Below, piece after piece: positions 22,355-34,279 of a stretch of 64,000 nucleotides of DNA. Made by a program: the position numbers and the translations under genes. The notes under the pieces were generated by a model. The model was not told where the DNA came from. It saw nothing but the letters and a program-made list of their open reading frames with translations, and did not search any database. Source of the DNA: Clavelina lepadiformis (lineage: Eukaryota; Chordata; Ascidiacea; Aplousobranchia; Clavelinidae); assembly GCF_947623445.1 (NCBI RefSeq), contig NC_135246.1, positions 17,219,856-17,283,855 of the forward strand, read 5' to 3'. Every line of letters begins with the position of its first letter. Positions within the stretch are counted from its first letter, which is position 1.

Positions 22355-25300
22355 CTAACGATGAATTTTCACAACCATTACGTTATTGTAATAACCATTA
22401 CCTGTGAGTATTTAGTAATAAGACAAAAATTTTTTCAGCTAAAAGTTAAGCTTACGTAAATCTGACCTGTACGATGACGTATTTATGACGACATACCTGC
22501 GCGTCTGGGGTATAGTTTATGCGACTTCCGGAAGGCCCCTGTGACGTCATTCCGTTGCTTGCCGGTGCGGGCACTTGATTGGACGGAGTAACAGAATTTG
22601 TGTGACGTATTCTCGATAAACGTGCCCGACTGGGGTTTGACCCGCTAGGGTTTGTAGGAGGGCGAGGAGTATGCGACGAACTGGGCACCGTTCCCATGTT
22701 AGGGGGCATATTACTAGAATTGTTCTGGGGCACTTCTTGTTGGGTGAAATGTTGAGCGGGAGAGTAGGCTTGGTGTTGTATCGCCTGCCTCTGCATCTGA
22801 AGACTTATTTGTTGGTTTTGTGAATTAATCATGTTCTGGGAATGTGATGAGTTTAGGTTCGGACCCATTGGGTGATTACCCATATTAGGATGATGCATCA
22901 TGTTATTTCTGTTTATAACTTGGTTCCCTATTTGGGAATTCCCGTACATGACGTCAGGATTCAGTTGCATATGCAGAGCAGGGTTTGAATGTTGTTGTCT
23001 GGTGTTCGTTGTGACGTATTGCGGTCCCACTGGATGTTGTCCAGGCATTATTTGACTTTGAAGGGATCTAGGTGACGTCATTGCTGCGTAAGATCCGTTA
23101 TGTATATTCGGATGTTGCGTCATTACGTCATTCGCGGAGTGTGGTGACATCACGTTAGCTGCTGGTGACATCACGTTGGCGGCTGGTGACATCACATTGG
23201 CGGCTGGTGACATCACATTGGTCGCTGGTGACATCACATTAGCTGGCGACATTACATTAGGAGCTGAAGATACAAGTTAGTGGAAATGTTACCACAAATA
23301 TTGCATTTCTTCAAGCTTATTACTAAAGGGAGAAAACTGGTACCATAATTTTGCTGATTCCTGATCATTGATTCCATCCTGATCATTGATTCCATTCCAG
23401 GTTGACTTCCGGCAACAATATCCGCATTCACATTTTCCATGAGAACACGCTCGTTAACGCCACCGTACGGATTGTAGTTTTGCGAAGGGTAATGCACTCG
23501 CTGGGGTTGTTGATGCGGCTGTTGGTGCAAAGCCATTGTGCTACCATTACTCTGATAACCGCTTTCACTGCTGTAGAAGCTGCCATTGCTATCCGTGCGT
23601 TTCTAAACGAAAACATGTCTGTGAGTAATGGCTGAACTACACCAAAGTCAACTCATTGCATCACGATTTAGTTCTGTCCTAAAACAAATCACAAAACAAA
23701 ATTCTTGAAGAAAAAGCATTTAACAAGCAAGCTAACAGCCAAGTTCGATCGGTAATGTGGGGCTGGTAAGACGAACCTGCATGTTTGTGCGGTCAACGTA
23801 GTTGTGTTGGACAGCGGAAGAATTCTCATTTCGACTTCGAATTCCGGGTAGCGGCGTGATGTTGTTCCAGCTATTGTATCTCTGCACGTTGGGCAGCTTG
23901 TTCGGGTCGACCTTATAACATACAAAAATAACTATCTTTGGCAAAGTCATCACATTATGCAAATTAACTAGCAACACAAAATGAAACTCAACAAATCTAT
24001 CAGGCATCTAGTTAATCCACATCTAACAGCTGATTTAACTTGCGAAATACCTGATTAGCTTTCCGGACTGGGTCACTGGCCCTTCTTATCGCCTGTCCGC
24101 GAACTTCCGAAGGTAACGGGGTCCTTGCTGACGTCATATATGACCCATCGCTTCGCCTTCTGTCGGTCGGTGGGTGTGGGGCATTCATTTGGTGATGGGT
24201 TTGGAGGTTGGGGTTGGCGTGTTGGTAACCCAACCCTTGGTTACTCGGTACTCTGACATTTTCATCCTCCTTTAGCCTAAATCATGATGAAAAATTTTGA
24301 AAGATTATGAAAGTTGATAAAATGATAACATTTTTTAACTTCTTTCAAAATTTTTCAACAACAAATTAAATCCTTTAATTTCAATTATTTTAAAAGAATA
24401 AATTGAGTTAAGCGCACAATAATTTCAGTAAAAGTACAAATAAAATCTAGAAAACTTTTCGTTGTATCGAAGCACAACAATCGCAACAAACAAACCCATA
24501 TCCACAGTGATATACTAATGGTTAAGTTAGCCTGGTTACCAGCGACTGAGTTGATTGTTTGAATACATCTCGCCGCTGATAGGTGTGGGTGGGGGAAGCC
24601 CCGCTTGCTCATTAAACTTCGCCTTCAAACGATGAAGCTGGACAGGGTTGAGACCGTTGAGGTTCGAACTGGACGGTGGAAGAACTAAAGCGAAAAAGTT
24701 CGTCACGAACAGCCGAATAAAATGCATGAAATATGCTTTGACTTCTCTTATCGCCCCTGCCATGCCGGTTAACCTACCTGGTACGTTTGAGCTTGACCTT
24801 CGTGATGAATCGAGAGAGATTGGATCGTACGAGCCGGCAACATTGAACCCGGCGTTTGACATCTGAGAAAAGGATATAAGTTGGTAGATATAAGTAAAAA
24901 CTTAAAATATGTATTCGAATAAAATGTAAAAAACAATGCGATTTTAAATAGTTTCCTCGCATGGAAAAGCAGCCAACGGCGGTGTATCAAAGGCAAGGAA
25001 ATTTTATCAACCTTTGATGTTTTTTTCACCTGACTAGATCTTCTGCTGCCTTGTGACGTCATCGATGATTTTCTGCTAACGTCACTAACCGTTCCACTAT
25101 CCCTCCTGTCTTGTTTTATCACTGCCATCTGGTGGCGGTTCGGAAGAGCCCCGTTTATAAGAAGGTTGTTCTTCGTTGAGTTTTGGGGTTTGCCTTTCAC
25201 AGTGGTTGATGAAACTTCGGTCACCCCAGCAACAAGTTTATTTAAGCCTAAAAGCAACCAAACAAGTCTGAGTTTCGGCTGAAAGGAGATAAAACTTGCA

Positions 25301-28300
25301 GTAATGAGCATGTAAGTACAGTTATGCAAATGTTGTAAGCTCGAATATACTTACTAAAACGACCCTAAATTTAAGGAAGTTAAAGAGAATACCTTTGTTT
25401 TTTCTTTCTCTGACCCCAATTTCGTTTGAGGGGTCCATAATCATCGACGAAAAATCACCGTAAGTTGGATCGACGTTTCCGGCTACGCCACCTAGCGATA
25501 GGTTTTGCATCTTCTTGTTGAAGAGCCTCGGCATTAGAGAGTTCCTTAATCCAGCTCTTCTCCTGGACTGCAACCCAACACCACCCGATGTTGAATCTAG
25601 ATCAAAAAATAAAAGCGATTAGTATATTCCTAACCCCAAAGAACAGACGCGATTTTGACCCACTCGATCTAACGCCGAGATAGCAGAGTGGGGTAACGTA
25701 CCGGGAAGTGGGTTTTCATCGACAACAATGTCCCCGTCACTGTCCCCCTCATTCGCCCCCACGTTCAAGTCCACTCCTGAATCGTTGTTTTGTGATGTCA
25801 TATGGGGTGAGTTTTGAGGCGTCATGTCGGACCCGGATGTGCATGACGATTGGTTACTTCTGGGGTTCATATTGCTGGGTGGATTCTGGTAAAGTAGTAA
25901 TTTTTTAAAAGCGAATTGGACCCTTCAAATGTTGCCTAATCCATGGTAAAGACACATAGCGTAATTAGCAAGCATTTTACTGTCATACGTATTTGAGGCA
26001 TTACTATAAAATAACTTTTATTATCTTAGTTAACAATTAACAAAATCAAACCGTGTCATTTGAATGTGGTCCAGTAACGTGAGTTATGTTGTGGCAGTTC
26101 TGTTTCGAATTGTCGTTGGTCTGTTTTCGTTTTTCCTTGTCTGCATCCGACTCCTGTGAAGCACAAATTGGATTGTTGCAGAATTATTTACGGTTATAAA
26201 GTGAAGTGGATACGAAAGGAAAACAGCAGAGTGGCGCAGCGGAAGCGTGCTGGGCCCATAACCCAGAGGTCGATGGATCGAAACCATCCTCTGCTACATA
26301 CCATGCTGTGATCGTATAGTGGTTAGTACTCCACGTTGTGGCCGTGGCAACCCTGGTTCGAATCCAGGTCACAGCACATAAATTTTAGCAGAATTTTACA
26401 GTTTTTGATCTCTATTTGTAAGTCAGTCAACCACATATGCAACGCAGTGAAAGAACAGTAACATTCGTCGACAAAAGACATACATACAATTAAATGCTGC
26501 TCGGTTCAAGTTTAAAAACAGTTTCTTAGTTTATTTTCAGAAAAACATATAGCATCATATTTAGATATTAAATACTTATGGTTACCTGTTTCACGTTGTC
26601 TGTCTTTTTTCCTTCTCTCTCCAAATGCGCTTTCATGCGTTTAGTCACGTGAGCTTCAGGCCCATGAACGGTTTTGACGTGTTTACGTAACGAGCTCGGA
26701 TCTGTGTAGCGTTTCGTACAGCCAGGAATCTTACACGCGTAGGGTTTCTATGAAAAAGTTAAGGCTAAAGTTGTTGAAAGAAAAACACAACTTGAATTCA
26801 ATTTAGATGTCAATCAGAGTCTAGAATCTCCAATTACTTAGAGAAGTTGACTCGCCCCATACAGTCAATTTTAAATGTGATATGTTTTTAGAGTCAATTT
26901 GAAGATAATCGACTGCATTTTTGAGCGATACTCTCAAAATCACAAACTTAATCGCTATTACAAGTTTACAACTGAAACCTCTGCGCAAACCTCATTCGAG
27001 TGAGTCCTGTTCTGATGCTTTGCCCGATCCGAAGCATTGCTGAACGCCTTTGTACAGGATGGAAACTCACAAACGTAGGGTTTCTCCCCAGTGTGAGAAC
27101 GAAGATGGGTCTTAAGGTTTTCCAAACGCGAGTAAGCTTTCGAACAACCTTTGAACTGAGAAAAAAATTTTTTTATCATCAAACTGCCTAATAGTAGTAA
27201 ACACAGCATGCGAAATTTGCAGCACATAGATTATGCGGTTACAAAACAAAATTCAGTCAGATGTTATCTGCATTTATATCTCCTTACCGTGCATTTGTGG
27301 GGTTTTTCCCCTGTGTGACGTCTCATATGCACAACCAACATGTACTGGGCTTTAAAAGGCCGTTGCTCTCTTGCGCAGTTGCGCCACCTACAGACGAATT
27401 CCTTCTTATCGCCATGAATATGATCGTTGTTAATATGCTGCAAGTTAAAATAGATAATGACAAATAAACATCAAGGATTCCACAAAAAGGTAACTTTAAC
27501 CAAAAGGGACTTTTGAGTAAGAAAATTAAATGTATTAGACAATTCGAAAGTTATGAAGTACTCACATGAACCAGTTGTTCTTGCGTGTCAAACTCGGCGG
27601 TACAACCCTCCCAATCACAATTGGTTTCATAGACGACGTCGTTTTCGTCATTGGCGGTATGCGACGCAGGGGAAACCCCTGAAACAAAAAAGGAAATTTA
27701 GCGCAAAAGCACCAAATTGAAGTTACACTTAGAATCAAAACACAGCTTACCAGGATTGTTATTATTGTTATGGTTGAAATTCACAGAAGGACTGTGGGAA
27801 TCGACTCCGTGTTTTTTGAAGTTCTGTCAACAATGCATAACGTATATGCGTTCATGGTGAATGTTTATTTTCATGCCACCGTAAACGGTTACTAGCAAAT
27901 CAAATGAATCAAATGCTGGACACAAATCTAAACTCATTTAAAAGGTTAAGCAATATTTTAAAAACCTAAACGATAAACTACAAGAGCGAAGTTATCGGCG
28001 GCAAAAGCAATCAAGAGAAGAGGACTGTTAGAATAGCTATTTACCTTATTATTATTATTATCATTGAGATACTGCGAGTTGGTATGTCCACTCTCAGGTT
28101 GATTTTTGTTAGGCACACGTGCGCCAACGTGCGGCGGAAAGTTTCGTGATAGATTTGAGCCTGGTTGGAAAAGATTTGGTAAGTTTGTAGATGGATTGAT
28201 TTTGTCCATTGTCGCCGCTAAAGGGTTGGTCTGAAGTCCTGGCATTGCCGGATCCGGAAATGACATTTGTCGTGAAAACATCTGCAAATGCTGTGGTGAC

Positions 28301-31300
28301 GTCATCATAGGGGTGTTAAAGCCAGACAGATAACCAGAGGGGCTGTGAAAAAATTTCAAATTATATGTTCAGGTGTCAACTGTGAAGCAGTAAATTATAC
28401 AAACCGCTACTCATTTATACCAAAAATTAAATTATTGCCAGACTTCAAGATCACAATTTTTTATTTCAGTTAAATGTAGTTCAACTAGACTTAACATTAT
28501 AAACAATAATAAAAGATAAAGAACTGGCACAAGAAGAAAATCAGGTAAGTTAAAATATAGAAAGAATTATATCTTGCACCTTATTCCACCGGCAGCAAGA
28601 TGCCCATAGCTTCCTCCACTGACCGATGAGCTCCTTGAATTACTCAAACCTCCGTTCACGAACGGAAGTAACGAATTAGGGGAAGTCCGAATCAATCCTG
28701 TGATGTCAAGATTGGGGTCCGAAAAACAAGGCGAGATTGAGAGTGGACGCTTTCGAGCACGTGACCTGGACAAAAAACGTTTTCGTTAATTTTAGAAAAC
28801 TTTGAAAAATAAACTCAAAAAATGCTTAGGCTTTTACCGCAGTGCTTCGTTGCTAAGAACCATTAAAAGTAACTTGGTTTAACAAGTGTGTGTGAATTAT
28901 GTTAAAAATTTCAAAAAGAAGCTTCACTGTCAACCTGCAAAGTGGGCTCGGAAACCTCGCGAATTCATCCTTCTCCATAGACATGGCCAGGAGCCTCTGT
29001 TGCTGCATGAGTTGATAATATGCAAAGGCATTCATTCCCTGTGCGGGGAAAGAACCCGGATGTGAAGCCATATGCCCCTGCGCGGCGGCAGCAGTGGATG
29101 ACAAGTTGGACTGATGGTTGCCATAGAATGGATAGCCCATTTTTTCAAGCTCTGAGAAAATATAAATGTTTGTACTATAGACGAATAAAAGTAATTCTAT
29201 AGAATCTAATTTAAAAAATACTTTGAAATACAACAGACTTTAGATAAATTTAATTAGTTTCAAACTTAGTAAAAGAAATTAAAGGTACTGTAAAAATTAT
29301 TTTAATGAAAATGCATGCACGCAAATGAAATGTTTAAAACAAACCCTGCATGGAGTGCCTTGGGCTCAGGTTTCTTGCTTGTGAAAGCATTGACATGGTT
29401 GGAGAAGCAAGACCACTCATGTACAAGTCCAACGGGGAATTCTGGTTGAACGGGTTGGCACCGGTGCCGCCCATCGGTTGTGGTGAAAGAGGAATCAAGG
29501 ATACGTCCGATAGGATAGGACTGGTACCTACCCCCTGCCCACTGCGACACGAAAAATATTTTGGGGTTAAACGTAATATATTTCACCAACTTAAGGTAAC
29601 ATTAAGGTTGTTTGCCCCTATTCATTTTCCAGAAAATCTTTATCATTCCGAATAAAATTATAACATCAAACACCGATTGCAACTTAGCTATAATAGTCTC
29701 TGTTATGCTGTAGTCCACTTACGCAGGCATATGCATACGAAGTGGGTCGAAAGTGTATCTCCCGTCCCTTATTTGAGGGTCCACCGGTAGATGGCCGCTG
29801 GAAAACGGGTAAGTCGTTCTTCTGTCGCCGTGACCTGAATACAAACGCAAAACTATGAAGGGTATAGAGATGCAGACGAAACACTCAGACGTGGAGTATA
29901 AAGAATGGGCTACATTGATATATATCGAAATAGACACGAGGCGCGTGTTACTACGTTTGCTGGACGGCGTTCACATTATTCCCGATTTCAACACGGACTT
30001 CGGAGCATAATGAACGAAAGTCAAAGGTCACGATATATGGTTGCGAGGAAAGGGGTTAAGAAAAGTCGCTGTACAGTCTGTTGCGCGGTTACAAAAAAAT
30101 ATAGAAAAGCTTGGTCATTTTTCGCTCCATTAGACTCGCGACAGGCCACGAAGAATTTAAGTGGAAGCCTGGAATGAAGAAATTAGTCACTTTCAGCAAA
30201 AATATAGACATCACGAAGAGCCACATGCTGTGTTAAAAGCTTCCTTCTAGATCAAGATTGACAAAAGCATAGGTTTGAATGAGTTTTAGGTGGACTGCAA
30301 TTGTGTGGAGAGGTTTAAATTGTCAACCTTTCGCGTTTTGAAATGATTGGGAAAACGATGATTAGTGAAGCCCAATCCTTTATCTACAAGAGAACGCGTA
30401 ATTATATTTCCACCGAAATAATTGTATAACTCACGAGATAGCAAGACTGAAATTGAAGTTTATCAAAAATGCCAAGAATTTAGAAAGTGTTTGAGATTTG
30501 GGTTATTTTGGACAAGAAGTCAAGTAACATCGAAGAAATCGCAAACATTGTGTGGCTAGGGTCTTGATTATTGCGTGGTTTAAACTATTTCTACATTTGA
30601 GTTTGGATAGGAACTCACGCCTTAAATATCAGGCTACATCAAGCCATGTGTATTTCACGGTTGTTTGATACAAACCGCACCTACATACCTTCGCCGTTGA
30701 CCGTATTGTTGTGGAATTGATTTTGAGTGTTGGAATGATCACGTGGTTGCAGCGTTGGCTTCAGAAACTCGTGATCGTTTCGATTAACTGAAATTTGCGC
30801 AGAAATGTACAATCATGATCGCACCAAGATTAAAGGAAAGCGTGCATTAAAACTTTAGAATAACTACGGTATATGTAGTAATTACGATATACCATAAATA
30901 AGTTATAAAAAATACTTTTTGAGTGATTTCCAGACGTTATATGCACAACTTCTACCTTTCTGCAAATTCTTATGCTTTTGACTTCTCTGAGGTCCGTTTC
31001 CACACAACTTGGGGTCACCTTCGGTCGTTGAACTCGCTAGTTCCTCTTTGATTTTACCTGAGCAGGAAACAACATTCTGACTTTTTTCAAACGATGGTGG
31101 AACCATGACAGCTGATCTACTTCATTATAGTTTTATTAAAATATAATGTGATTTCTATGACTTACCGAGTGGCGTTCCACAACTAGGGGCTCTCCCTTCG
31201 TTTACTATTCCTCCCCTGCGACCTTTACCAGAATTTTTCTGCATTTGAAGACGCTCCTCGTCATCTTCTGTATTGACGTAAAAATACCCAATAAGTTATG

Positions 31301-34279
31301 ACTTAGAAATGTGTGTCGTAATGTAAAACTTTTCAAGAAAAGTGAGCAACATAAAAACATGGAACTTTAGAAGAATACACCGAAGCGTAAAACGAAAGAT
31401 TTTATCTGTGGAAATCTTTCAGCGATAAAAAAAAAATTTTTCAAGAGAAATCGGGCGAAACGGTCAAAAGTATGCGCTGGAACATTTTTGAAAACATTTT
31501 GGAACGCCCCAACAACAAGCGCATAACATCGACCAGGTAATTTTCTATTTTACTGAAATAAAACGAACTGTATCGGCCCACGTGGATACAGGTACTGCCA
31601 AAAAGGCCAGCAAACCTTGAACTTTGAAACTGGTTTTAACTTCGAACTCTGTCTGCACACAAGAAATGAAATGTTGGGTATTTAATGTAATTGAAAAAGT
31701 TTTGAACTTGCTATAAATGGACTTAATTGTATTCCAATCCCAATTTCTTTCGTGCCAGGTGCGTTATTTGAATTTAAATACCTGAAAATAAACGAAGAAA
31801 TACAACAAAGCACCGGATGTGTGGGTAGTGCCATCTTGTACACTGCTATCTTTCTTTGGTAGGGTTATCACATGTTACCAGTCTTGTAATGAAATCCATC
31901 ACGTTAAGTAGGTCGCCTTTGAAGTTATAACTGCGCCGGTTCATCTGGGTACCAAAAAATTAGGGACCATATTGGCGATGACGTCATAAGAGAGTTCAAA
32001 GCTTCATTTATCAGAAGCGTTAAAATCTAATGCAAATTAAGTAAGAATCACGTAAGCAATCGCGTTCGTCGCAACGCGCACGCCAAGCTAAAAATTGCAC
32101 ATAGATTTGGCTATATGGGAATTTCTGCGAGGCCCCAGTGGGAATTGATTTTGGACAAATAGGTTCTCAAGCCGTAATTGCTATAATGTTGGTACTAGGC
32201 TCCACACGGCTTTGATCAGCCGAAGTTTTTAGCTAAAAGAGCAACGCATAAACGTATAATTAGTCACGCTTGGATTGAGCTGATAAGAAAAGAGTTCGTC
32301 AGTGATACATGTAGGGACTTTAAAAATAAGCTTGGCTTATGTACATAGCTTATAGCTGAAACCATGCTCACATGAAATCCTTGAAAAATGTCTTATTTCG
32401 TCATACGGTAGTTATAATTGGTTTCATGTAGCAACCTTGTACATTTACAGTATTACAGCAAAAATCTTTTACGTCCGCATTTTGCAAACGCTAAAAATAT
32501 TCGTCATAACAAACATAACGACGAAGAAAAGCCGCAGACATAGTTTTGCGATTATCTCGCCACAAGTCTTTTCTTGAAAAGAAAATGTGAGAAAACTCCG
32601 TGCTCTGCCCGGACACGCATGACTGAGTTACAAGCGAGGCGTCGACCCAATTTTCAGCCTATTTTGAAATAGCTTTTCGCTATCTGTCTTAATCGCCAGC
32701 TCCATATCAGATTTTGACGCTTTTTTCGCTGATCACAAGCAACTGGCACGACGTCTGAAGCCTCCCACCCATAAAGATAAAATATCCAATTTCAGCAACC
32801 CTTCCAGGGGCTCCAGTGACGCCCCTTTCATCAACTATAGCTGTGTGTTGCATCGGCGCTAGTTAACGAAAGTGGTTTCCGTCGCCAGCACGTTGGGTCG
32901 AATGCTCTTTTTGCGTCTTTGCGGCGCACGAAGGCTTTAAAACTACCAGCGATTTTTTCGGTGTTTAATGTCACATTAAAGTAACTAACAAGTGCAAGTT
33001 CGCGTTCAAAATACAGTCTGTTTGACATTCAAGCCATCCGCGTTGTTGTTTATTTCTTTTCTCACAAACAAAGAGCGAAGACACAGAAGACTGACACGTC
33101 CATTAACATTTTCCTTCAATTGTCCAAACAAACATTACACACCAGCAAGCAACTAAAAATAATCTATATTCCACACAAGCATGTCATGTTTTATAACACT
33201 ATTTTACGTTGATATCGCTTTCTTGGGCGTCCCTGGTTATTGCCCAATTAGTCTAAAAAGGAAGCCGTTTGAAATTATAAGCCTAAACGTAAACATCATC
33301 AATCATTCTCAATTCGAAAGTCGACGTAAATCTTTATTGCCGTCACCGTTCAAAACTTATTTGTCAAAATGTCTTCAAATGACACAACACTCAAATGTCT
33401 GCGGTGTCATTACCAGCTTCAGCCAATCCAAAAAGTGAAAAAAACTTTTGTGATGAAGCACGTGTAGGCTACAAGCTCAGTAGTTATCACGCTTGGACGT
33501 CATAACCCAGCACAAAGGTTGAAATGATCCTAATTTAGCGACTACGGAAAGAAACGTAAGTGTAACGTTCCAATAACTTTCAAAAAGAACATGTTCCATT
33601 TAATATGGCAGTAATTACGGATTTGGAAATGTTCTAAAAAGAATGAAGTACAAATATATTATAATTAGACGTCATCATCTTGCTGATGTAATAAAGTGAC
33701 AACAATTGAGTAATACAGGTGGACTGCAAAGCATGTCCAAGTGTAGGCTAAGACACTCAAATCTTCTTCTCTGCACCTGAATCTAATTAGATTTAAATGG
33801 CTTTGGGCAATAGAGTCGGCCTTTTTCGAACGTGTACAAAATAAATACAGAAATAAATAAATGCCGCCAAGTGGACGCTGGAAGTTACAGTTACATATTG
33901 AATGTATCAAGATACATTTTGACTTGCGGTTGAGTCAATAAACAAACGCTCTCTCTTTCATTTTCAAGATGATTCGAGTATTTAAAATTTCTCTGGATTT
34001 ACAAAATAAAACTTACTTACAACGAACACACAGGTAAGAATCTTTGACTGGCATATATCAATACAGCTTGGGCTTCCCTGCTGCAAGCCAATTATGACTA
34101 ATCGAGACGGATATGATCAAATAAAAGAAGTTATATACGTCATCTAAAATTCATATAAAAATCGTTTTGTGGGATATAAGGATCACTGTCACTTTACCTG
34201 ATTTCTTTCCTGCGTCACAATGTAGTTCAAGAATCAAATCCGTTAATTCGTCGGTGTTGCATACATCCATCGGATGCAT
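21566..34279 (-). CDS. Gli: Gli zinc-finger transcription factor (Hedgehog pathway effector), complete
   Basis: Twenty-seven exons joining in frame, 4665 bp, 1554 aa: 34198-34279, 31166-31267, 30956-31057, 30689-30787, 29723-29834, 29345-29541, 28935-29151, 28580-28765, 28045-28342, 27751-27823, 27566-27678, 27288-27437, 26991-27155, 26586-26747, 25702-25885, 25393-25596, 25030-25247, 24778-24862, 24540-24684, 24051-24276, 23777-23911, 23344-23602, 22497-23263, 22268-22354, 22088-22145, 21924-22007, 21566-21720. Gli proteins carry Hedgehog signals to the nucleus; full-length protein activates and the processed N-terminal form represses. The start chosen is [12 protein letters not shown]. The order of conserved blocks follows vertebrate GLI2/GLI3, including the N-terminal region lacking in GLI1. 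The ending [18 protein letters not shown] matches the GLI C-terminus. Exon 3 has KIKEEL, a SUMO consensus. A distal alternative 5' end may exist at 41.1-41.7 kb. Confidence 0.97.
23143..23262. repeat. Gli: Coding minisatellite in Gli exon 23 (NVMSPAA repeats)
   Basis: About six tandem units, four of 21 bp and two of about 18 bp, each built on GGTGACATCAC[A/G]TT. They encode NVMSPA(A) repeats at about residues 1173-1215 in the low-complexity Gln/Asn/Pro-rich C-terminal half. Unit lengths are multiples of three, so the frame is kept. Confidence 0.9.
24778..25247 (-). other. Gli: Gli PKA / phosphodegron exons (17-18)
   Basis: Residues 863-904 hold [21 protein letters not shown] and [14 protein letters not shown]. 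These match the vertebrate cluster of PKA sites (R-R/K-x-S) and the SYDPIS block, which prime GSK3/CK1 phosphorylation and beta-TrCP-dependent processing. DSGTVS at 865-870 fits the canonical DSGxxS beta-TrCP degron. That it works the same way here is inference from the family. Confidence 0.85.
26225..26296 (+). tRNA. tRNA-iMet (CAT), initiator
   Basis: 72 nt with a full cloverleaf: acceptor AGCAGAG/CTCTGCT, anticodon arm CTGGG-CCCATAA-CCCAG with anticodon CAT at 26257-26259, and T arm GATGG-ATCGAAA-CCATC. The initiator marks are present: A1-T72 pair, three G:C pairs next to the anticodon loop, and ATCGAAA in place of TTCGAAT in the T loop. As I recall it, it matches vertebrate initiator tRNA throughout. 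It lies antisense in the Gli intron 25886-26585, with no T-run terminator before the next tRNA. Confidence 0.97.
26305..26376 (+). tRNA. tRNA-His (GTG)
   Basis: 72 nt: acceptor GCTGTGA/TCACAGC with discriminator A, anticodon stem CCACG/CGTGG with anticodon GTG at 26338-26340, and T arm CCTGG-TTCGAAT-CCAGG. It starts 8 nt after the initiator tRNA gene, on the same strand, and is followed by TTTT at 26383-26386. Confidence 0.97.
26383..26386 (+). terminator. Pol III T4 terminator after the tRNA pair
   Basis: The first run of four T residues downstream of either tRNA gene. There is none in the 8-nt spacer between them, so it may end a shared transcript. Confidence 0.7.
26586..27678 (-). other. 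Gli: Gli DNA-binding domain exons (11-14), five C2H2 zinc fingers
   Basis: Four exons (27566-27678, 27288-27437, 26991-27155, 26586-26747) encode residues about 490-686. Finger 1 starts [10 protein letters not shown] at 506 and is split after LVH. Fingers 2-4 contain [39 protein letters not shown] and [19 protein letters not shown]. Finger 5 is [20 protein letters not shown] followed by [19 protein letters not shown]. In known GLI structures fingers 4 and 5 make most base contacts, and those residues look intact. Confidence 0.97.
28580..29834 (-). other. Gli: Gli N-terminal conserved region and Sufu-binding motif (exons 5-8)
   Basis: These exons encode [51 protein letters not shown] and RKRPLSISP...IRTSPNSL, closely matching the GLI2/GLI3 repressor region. 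SYGHL at 356-360 is the core of the Sufu-binding site (SYGHxS/L). Having this region groups the gene with GLI2/GLI3 and Ci-type proteins rather than with truncated GLI1. Confidence 0.93.

Noticed and set aside
26084..26372. Two minus-strand frames overlapping the tRNA genes
   Set aside because: They are translations of the reverse complement of tRNA-iMet and tRNA-His.
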